A DNA stretch of 10,780 bases. Origin: Jatrophihabitans sp. GTDB lineage: Bacteria; Actinomycetota; Actinomycetes; Mycobacteriales; Jatrophihabitantaceae. The notes under the pieces are model-generated. The model did no database searches, had not been told where the DNA came from, and worked only from the letters and a program-made list of their open reading frames with translations. Numbering within the stretch: position 1 is the stretch's first letter; the number at the start of each line of letters is the position of its first letter. The position numbers and the translations under genes are program-made. Shown one piece after another: positions 6,807 through 10,780 of this stretch. The stretch is taken from NCBI GenBank assembly GCA_025966255.1, contig JAOPVG010000399.1:1-10780 (forward strand), given 5' to 3'.

Positions 6807-7118
6807 GTGGGTAACGACCCGTCTGCGGGAATTGTCGCGATCCTGGTGATCCTCATCCTCGCGCTCATCATGCGCTGGGTGTTCAGTCCATCGCGGCCCA
6901 CCCGCGCAGTCCGGCCGGTCGACGCCACCGAGTCCCCCGATCTGGGCCTGCTGACGGTCATCCTCTCCGGCGTCACGCGCCACGACGCGCTCGAGCGGCG
7001 CGCGCAGCTGGGCGAGGCCAGCATCCGCTCGTCGATGTCCAAGCGGCGCGACGGCATGTTCGACGTGCTTGTCTTCCACGGCGATGCCGATCACGCCCGC
7101 GCCGTTCTGGGGCCCTAG
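6807..7118 (+). CDS. Small single-pass membrane protein with DUF2007-like tail
   Basis: A 103-residue protein starting at GTG 6807, with GGAGGA ten bases upstream inside the end of the preceding gene. One transmembrane helix (about residues 6-26, AGIVAILVILILALIMRWVF) is followed by a basic Pro/Arg linker and a soluble tail. The tail pattern (TVILSGVTRHDALERRAQLGEASIR near 50-75, then VLVFHGDADHARAVL at the end) resembles DUF2007-type domains: a strand, a helix that places a residue pair, and a final VxVF..D...A..LL strand and helix. That resemblance is from pattern only. It is seven bases after the SRPBCC stop, suggesting joint expression. Function unknown. An ATG at 6759 in the same frame lies inside the SRPBCC gene and would add 16 polar residues before the helix; I consider it less likely. 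Confidence 0.75.
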   Translation: MGNDPSAGIVAILVILILALIMRWVFSPSRPTRAVRPVDATESPDLGLLTVILSGVTRHDALERRAQLGEASIRSSMSKRRDGMFDVLVFHGDADHARAVLGP

Positions 7119-7180
7119 GTTGACCGGCGATCATTCCGCCACCTGGTCGGCCCCTGGACTGCGGATCAGCGCGCACCGCA

Positions 7181-7186
7181 TAGGGT
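7181..7186 (+). promoter_or_regulatory. Putative -10 box of pcs, leaderless
   Basis: TAGGGT ends seven bases before GTG 7194. Transcription would start at or within a base of that GTG, giving a leaderless mRNA. The alternative GTG at 7185 overlaps this hexamer and so would not be on the transcript. No clear -35 box is seen. The 75-bp gap 7119-7193 holds nothing else notable. Confidence 0.5.
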
Positions 7187-7193
7187 GCCAGCC

Positions 7194-7982
7194 GTGACCT
7201 CGCCCTTCCGCCAGTCCGGCGCCGAGTACACCTCGGCGCAGATCCGCAGCGCATGGCTGGTGCACGGCTTCACCACGCTCGGCATCGTGGCGGCAATGCT
7301 GGGGCTGCGCGATGTGCTCGTCGGCAAGCCCGACTACGCCATGGTCTGGCTGCTACTGACGCTGCTCATCGACGGCGTCGACGGCCCGATCGCCCGCGCC
7401 CTGGAGGTCGAGCGGCGGGTGCCGCGCATCGACGGCTTCCTGCTCGACCTGATCATCGACTACGTGACGTGCGTGGTCGTGCCGGCCTGCTTCATGTATC
7501 AGTTCCACGTCGTCCCACACAACAACTTCGGCATCGCCGTGCTGTGCGTCATGGTCTTCACGTCGGCGATCTGGTTCGCCCGCAAGGACATGATGACCGA
7601 GGACAACTGGTTCCGCGGCTTCCCCGCGGCCTGGAACATCGTCGCGCCGGTCATGTTCCTCTTGGAGGCGCGGACCTGGCTCGGCGCCGTCATCACCCTC
7701 ATCCTGTCCGCGCTGTGCCTGAGCAACATGCCGTACCCACACATCGCTCGGGCCCGCTACCTGCGGCCGTTCACGATCGTCGGTGCAACGATCTGGATCG
7801 GCGGCGTGGCCGTCGGAACCATCACCTACCCGCACCACTACTACTTCGTGCGGGTCATGCTCGTCGTCGGCAGCGCGTACTTCATCGCCCTCGCCTTCAT
7901 CCGCGCGATACACGACCGGCGGGTCCGGCAGGCGGGTGCGGTCGCGCCGAGCGACTCGACTTCAGCCGCCGAAACTCACTGA
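7194..7982 (+). CDS. pcs: Phosphatidylcholine synthase (CDP-alcohol phosphatidyltransferase family)
   Basis: Pcs joins choline to CDP-diacylglycerol, releasing CMP and making phosphatidylcholine in one step in the inner membrane. The 262-residue protein is highly hydrophobic with about eight predicted helices. The active-site signature is complete in the Pcs spacing: Asp63-Gly64-x2-Ala67-Arg68, twelve residues, Gly81-x3-Asp85-x3-Asp89, where ordinary family members have eight residues before the Gly. The stretch [11 protein letters not shown] (138-148) is also Pcs-like. The start at GTG 7194 is chosen from the TAGGGT box seven bases upstream. The C-terminal 21 bases overlap the end of murA on the other strand. 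Phosphatidylcholine is uncommon in actinobacteria, so the substrate alcohol should be regarded as predicted; phosphatidylinositol- or glycerol-phosphate synthases fit the spacing less well. Confidence 0.88.
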   Translation: MTSPFRQSGAEYTSAQIRSAWLVHGFTTLGIVAAMLGLRDVLVGKPDYAMVWLLLTLLIDGVDGPIARALEVERRVPRIDGFLLDLIIDYVTCVVVPACFMYQFHVVPHNNFGIAVLCVMVFTSAIWFARKDMMTEDNWFRGFPAAWNIVAPVMFLLEARTWLGAVITLILSALCLSNMPYPHIARARYLRPFTIVGATIWIGGVAVGTITYPHHYYFVRVMLVVGSAYFIALAFIRAIHDRRVRQAGAVAPSDSTSAAETH

Positions 7983-9242
7983 CTCGACCCGCTGCACGTC
8001 GGCGCCGAGGGCGCGCAACTGTTCCTCGAAGCGGACGTAGCCGCGGTCGATGTGGTGGATCTCGGCAACCTCGGTGACACCCTCGGCCACCAGGCCGGCG
8101 ATCACCAGCCCGACGCCGGCCCGGATGTCGGTGGCCCGCACCGGTGCGCCGGAGAGCCGTTCCCGGCCGCGCACAACGGCATGGTGGCCGTCGGTGCGCA
8201 CGTCGGCGCCCATGCGCGCGATCTCGTCGCAGAACATGAAGCGGGCCTCGAACAGGTTCTCCGTGATCATCGCCGTGCCGTCGGCGATCGACAGCGCCGC
8301 GATGGCCTGCGGCTGCAGGTCGGTGGCCAGGCCCGGATACGGCAGCGTCACGACGTCGAAGCTCTTGGGCCGCCGATCCATGACGACCCGGAATCCATCG
8401 GCGAGAACCTCGACCTCGCCGCCGGCCTGCATCACCTTGTCGAGCGCGATCTCGAGATGGGCGGCGTTGGCACCGCGGACCGTCACGTCGCCCTGGGTGG
8501 CCACGGCGGCCAGTGCCCAAGTACCGGCGACGATCCGGTCGGCCACCGCGTCGTGGTTGGTCGGCTGCAACTCCTCGACGCCGGTGATCTCGAGCGTGGA
8601 CGAGCCGATGCCGTCGATGCGGGCGCCCATCGCCACGAGCATCCGGCAGAGGTCGACGATCTCCGGCTCGCGAGCGGCGTTGTCGATCACCGTGGTGCCC
8701 TTGGCGAGCACGGCCGCGGTCATGATGTTCTCGGTGGCGCCGACGCTCGGGAAGTCCAGCCAGATCGACGCACCGCGCAGATCCGGCGCCTCGGCCACCA
8801 CGTAGCCGTGCTCGGTGCGGATCTCGGCGCCCATGCGCTCGAGGCCGGCGAAGTGCATGTCGAGGGGCCGTGAACCGATCGCGTCGCCGCCCGGCAGCGC
8901 CACCTTGGCCCGTCCGGTGCGGGCCAGCAGGGGGCCGAGCACGCAGATCGAGCCCCGGATCTTGCGCACCAGCTCATAGGGCGCCTCGGGATTGATCGAG
9001 TCCGGGGTCGTGATGGTGACGCGATCTATCGCGCCCTCGGTCGTCTCGACGACGCCGCAACCGAGCCGCTCCAGAAGCTGGCGCATGATCGTCACGTCGG
9101 AGATGGCCGGCAGGTTGCCCAAGGTCGTGGCCCCTGGAGCCAGCAGGGCAGCGGCCATCAACTTCAGGACGCTGTTCTTGGCTCCGACGACGTCGACACT
9201 GCCGGCGAGGCGAGCCCCACCTGTCACCCTCAGCACCTGCAC
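7962..9242 (-). CDS. murA: UDP-N-acetylglucosamine 1-carboxyvinyltransferase, fosfomycin-resistant type
   Basis: MurA transfers enolpyruvate from PEP to UDP-GlcNAc, the first committed cytosolic step of peptidoglycan synthesis. The 426 residues match the family length. Visible landmarks are Lys22-Asn23 in VGAKNS, RKIRGS near residue 95, the active-site loop [11 protein letters not shown] with Asp120, [11 protein letters not shown] near 301-311 with the conserved Asp, and [12 protein letters not shown] near the C-terminus with the conserved Arg. The loop normally carries Cys (Cys115 in E. coli), the target of fosfomycin; Asp is found there in M. tuberculosis MurA and gives intrinsic resistance. 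The start is GTG 9242, with a TAGCCT box six bases upstream that implies a leaderless mRNA. It is divergent from the adenosyltransferase gene across 57 bp, and its 3' end overlaps pcs by 21 bp. Confidence 0.97.
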   Translation of the reverse strand: MQVLRVTGGARLAGSVDVVGAKNSVLKLMAAALLAPGATTLGNLPAISDVTIMRQLLERLGCGVVETTEGAIDRVTITTPDSINPEAPYELVRKIRGSICVLGPLLARTGRAKVALPGGDAIGSRPLDMHFAGLERMGAEIRTEHGYVVAEAPDLRGASIWLDFPSVGATENIMTAAVLAKGTTVIDNAAREPEIVDLCRMLVAMGARIDGIGSSTLEITGVEELQPTNHDAVADRIVAGTWALAAVATQGDVTVRGANAAHLEIALDKVMQAGGEVEVLADGFRVVMDRRPKSFDVVTLPYPGLATDLQPQAIAALSIADGTAMITENLFEARFMFCDEIARMGADVRTDGHHAVVRGRERLSGAPVRATDIRAGVGLVIAGLVAEGVTEVAEIHHIDRGYVRFEEQLRALGADVQRVESVSFGG

Positions 9243-9248
9243 GCACCC

Positions 9249-9254
9249 AGGCTA
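9249..9254 (-). promoter_or_regulatory. Putative -10 box of murA, leaderless
   Basis: The minus strand reads TAGCCT, six bases before GTG 9242, so transcription would start at the first base of the start codon. No Shine-Dalgarno is present, in agreement. No good -35 box is seen. Confidence 0.5.
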
Positions 9255-9287
9255 GCGTCGCCATCGGTCGGGCCGCCCGGGGGCGGT

Positions 9288-9293
9288 TAGGGT
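9288..9293 (+). promoter_or_regulatory. Putative -10 box of the cobalamin adenosyltransferase gene, leaderless
   Basis: TAGGGT lies six bases before ATG 9300, placing the start point on the A of ATG. The only GGAG is one base from the ATG, too close to act as a Shine-Dalgarno. This box and the murA box face outward within the same 57-bp gap. Confidence 0.5.
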
Positions 9294-9299
9294 CGGAGC

Positions 9300-9872
9300 A
9301 TGGCCATACACCTCACCCGCATCTACACGAAGACCGGCGACGACGGCACCACGGCCCTCGGGGACATGTCGCGGGTCCGCAAGACGGATCCGCGGGTGCG
9401 CGCGTACGCCGACTGCGACGAGACCAACGCCGCGATCGGCGTGGCCGTCGCTCTCGGCGCCCTGCCCGACCGGGTCGTCGCGGTGCTGAGCCGCGTCCAG
9501 AACGACCTTTTCGACCTGGGGGCGGACCTGTGCACCCCCGTCGTGCCCGATCCGGCATATCCGCCGCTGCGCATCGAGCCGGCGTACGTCGAGCGCCTTG
9601 AGGCCTGGTGTGACCAGTTCAACGCCGAGGTGCCGAAGCTGGACAGCTTCATCCTGCCCGGCGGCACGCCCGGCGCGGCCCTGCTGCACAGCGCGCGCAC
9701 GCTGGCCCGGCGGGCCGAGCGCAGCGCCTGGCTGCTCTATGAGGCCGACGCCGAGCACACCAATCGCGAAGCCCTGCTCTACCTGAACCGCCTCTCCGAC
9801 CTGCTGTTCATCCTGGGCCGGATCGCCAACCCGGACGGTGACGTGCTGTGGAAACCGGGCGGAGAGAGGTGA
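9300..9872 (+). CDS. Cob(I)alamin adenosyltransferase, PduO type
   Basis: This enzyme transfers the adenosyl group of ATP to cob(I)alamin, making adenosylcobalamin (coenzyme B12) in the cytosol. The 190-residue protein has the PduO-family motifs: the ATP-binding N-terminal YTKTGDDGTTALG (9-21), VQNDLFDLGADL (66-77), FILPGG (117-122), RTLARRAER (133-141) and YLNRLSDLLFILGR (161-174). Length and motif order are those of the trimeric PduO/human-MMAB type. The start at ATG 9300 agrees with the -10 box six bases upstream. The stop overlaps the gluconokinase GTG in the sequence GTGA, indicating translational coupling. M. tuberculosis also keeps this gene beside murA (Rv1314c-Rv1315). A B12-dependent client, ethylmalonyl-CoA mutase, is encoded 3 kb to the left. 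Confidence 0.95.
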   Translation: MAIHLTRIYTKTGDDGTTALGDMSRVRKTDPRVRAYADCDETNAAIGVAVALGALPDRVVAVLSRVQNDLFDLGADLCTPVVPDPAYPPLRIEPAYVERLEAWCDQFNAEVPKLDSFILPGGTPGAALLHSARTLARRAERSAWLLYEADAEHTNREALLYLNRLSDLLFILGRIANPDGDVLWKPGGER

Positions 9873-10381
9873 GCCAACCGCCCGTCCTCGTGCTGATGGG
9901 GGTGTCGGGCTGCGGGAAGTCGACGGTCGCCGGGATGCTGTCCGGTCGGCTCGGCTGGGACCTGTGCGAGGGCGACGAACTGCACCCGCCCGAGAACATC
10001 GCGAAGATGGCCGCCGGGCATCCGCTGACCGACGCCGACCGCTGGCGGTGGCTGGAGCGCATCGCCGAATGGATCCGCGAGCGAACCGACGCCGGTGAGC
10101 CGGGGCTGGTGACCTGTTCCGCGCTCAAACGCAGCTATCGGGACGTGCTGCGGGCGGAGAACGTCGTGTTCGTTTACCTCGCCGGAACCCGTGAGCAGAT
10201 CGCCGCGCGCATCGCCACGCGGCACGGGCACTTCATGCCCCCGGACCTGCTCGACTCGCAGTTCGCGGACCTCGAACCGCCCGGGCCGGACGAGCAGGCG
10301 ATCCGGATCGACATCGGTCCGAGCGCAGCGGTTCAAGCCGACGACGTCGTGGAGAGACTGAACCTGATCCCCCAGCCCTAG
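9869..10381 (+). CDS. gntK: Gluconokinase (thermoresistant GntK family)
   Basis: Gluconokinase phosphorylates D-gluconate with ATP to 6-phosphogluconate, feeding the pentose phosphate or Entner-Doudoroff route. The 170-residue P-loop kinase has Walker A GVSGCGKST (11-19), the family signature EGDELHPPENIAKMAAGHPLTD (34-55 region), CSALKRSYRDVLR (83-95) and HFMPPDLLDSQFADLEPP (121-138), all as in GntK/IdnK proteins. The start is GTG 9869, overlapping the adenosyltransferase stop by four bases, with GGAG at 9861-9864; an ATG at 9848 in the same frame lies deeper inside the upstream gene and adds seven non-family residues. No gluconate transporter or GntR regulator is in view, and the coupling with a B12 gene has no obvious metabolic logic. 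Its end is 145 bp from the convergent DUF2550 gene. Confidence 0.94.
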   Translation: MSQPPVLVLMGVSGCGKSTVAGMLSGRLGWDLCEGDELHPPENIAKMAAGHPLTDADRWRWLERIAEWIRERTDAGEPGLVTCSALKRSYRDVLRAENVVFVYLAGTREQIAARIATRHGHFMPPDLLDSQFADLEPPGPDEQAIRIDIGPSAAVQADDVVERLNLIPQP

Positions 10382-10526
10382 CAGTGCTGCGACAGGAGCC
10401 GTCGAATCAGCCCGTTGTCGGTGGCGGCGGCGAGATCCGCCAGCTGGACACCCACGACAACCTGGCGTTCGCCTCCATCTCGGGGCTGTGGCCCAGGTCC
10501 GTCACGAAACCCGAGGCCGCGAGCGA
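10382..10526. other. Convergent intergenic region, no gene supported
   Basis: This 145-bp gap lies between the gntK stop and the DUF2550 stop. I see only a weak hairpin, TGGCGG (10422-10427) with CCGCCA (10437-10442), which might help termination. Open frames cross the gap on both strands but look like GC-rich shadow frames. Confidence 0.4.
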
Positions 10527-10780
10527 TCACGCCATTGGGGCTGAGGATTCCAACCACGAGACGAAACCGGTGAACGCGCTGTCGCCCAGCGCCACGGCGA
10601 AGGGTTCCTCGCCGGAGCGGCACTCGACAATCACGGCCGTCTCCGGCAGGGAGCCGCGCTCGGATTCCCGCCGACCGCGGTGGCCGAGCACCTCGACCTC
10701 GCCGCGGCGCAGCACGCGCGAGGGACGCGTGCCGATACCGAGCGCGCGGTACCACCGCAACTCGCCGCCTTGGTAGCGGG
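10527..10780 (-). CDS. DUF2550 membrane protein, C-terminal part (start beyond right edge)
   Basis: The last 84 codons of a protein that follows the C-terminal domain of M. tuberculosis Rv1312 as I recall it: RYQGGELRWYRALGIGTRPSRVL at the left of the visible part, RRGEVEVLGHRG, then a strand AVIVECRSG and the ending ALGDSAFTGFVSWLES. The N-terminal membrane helix of this family would lie outside the window. A TTG at 10760 could be mistaken for a start, but the family sequence continues through it to the edge. DUF2550 proteins are actinobacterial, of unknown function, and in mycobacteria and streptomycetes are encoded just after the ATP synthase operon; the same is probable here. The family call is from memory of the motif, not a profile search. 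Confidence 0.85.
   Translation of the reverse strand, partial: RYQGGELRWYRALGIGTRPSRVLRRGEVEVLGHRGRRESERGSLPETAVIVECRSGEEPFAVALGDSAFTGFVSWLESSAPMA

Noticed and set aside
7185..7187. GTG 7185 as start of pcs
   Set aside because: It overlaps the TAGGGT -10 box; the next in-frame GTG at 7194 sits at leaderless spacing.
10378..10776. Open frames on both strands across the gntK/DUF2550 gap
   Set aside because: They overlap the DUF2550 coding sequence out of frame and show no conserved motif or ribosome site.
1..10780. A defence island, CRISPR array, mobile element, RNA gene or new multigene system
   Set aside because: All sizeable genes belong to known metabolic or housekeeping families, the spacing is compact, and no direct repeats, integrase, transposase or tRNA-like fold was seen by eye.

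Overview
This window comes from a high-GC Actinomycetota chromosome. The lineage markers are a bacterial NucS endonuclease, a DUF2550 membrane protein, a MurA with aspartate in place of the active-site cysteine, frequent GTG starts, and several TANNNT -10 boxes placed 6-8 nt before a start codon, as in leaderless actinobacterial transcripts. Gene order DUF2550 / PduO-type cobalamin adenosyltransferase / MurA / ... / NucS recalls the Mycobacterium tuberculosis Rv1312-Rv1321 neighbourhood. The additional Pcs, MeaA and gluconokinase genes suggest another actinomycete genus; I cannot name it.

Left block (1-2669, minus strand): nucS, then a crotonase-family gene 12 bp downstream, then a tandem-domain 3-hydroxyacyl-CoA dehydrogenase running off the left edge. 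The dehydrogenase is interrupted by an in-frame TAG at codon 163 with the frame intact on both sides, so it is called a pseudogene. The crotonase lacks both catalytic glutamates of classical enoyl-CoA hydratase.

Middle block (2757-6242): an aldo/keto reductase and a small DUF6069-like membrane protein on the plus strand converge on a B12-dependent ethylmalonyl-CoA mutase (MeaA/Ecm) on the minus strand. Between the converging genes lies a perfect 18-bp inverted repeat that contains the mutase stop codon.

Right block (6350-10780): a SRPBCC-domain protein and a small membrane-anchored protein form a tight pair. A phosphatidylcholine synthase (Pcs) follows and overlaps murA tail to tail by 21 bp. 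murA is divergent from the adenosyltransferase gene, which overlaps a gluconokinase gene by 4 bp. At the right edge is the C-terminal part of a DUF2550 gene on the minus strand.

The genes mix housekeeping functions (peptidoglycan, mismatch correction, phospholipid) with acyl-CoA and B12 metabolism; the adenosyltransferase makes the cofactor the mutase needs. No intergenic gap exceeds 150 bp. I saw no tRNA, rRNA, CRISPR, insertion sequence or phage gene, and no convincing undescribed multigene system. The most notable points are the amber-interrupted dehydrogenase, the 18-bp inverted repeat, the glutamate-less crotonase, the Cys-to-Asp MurA and the cluster of leaderless-type promoters.
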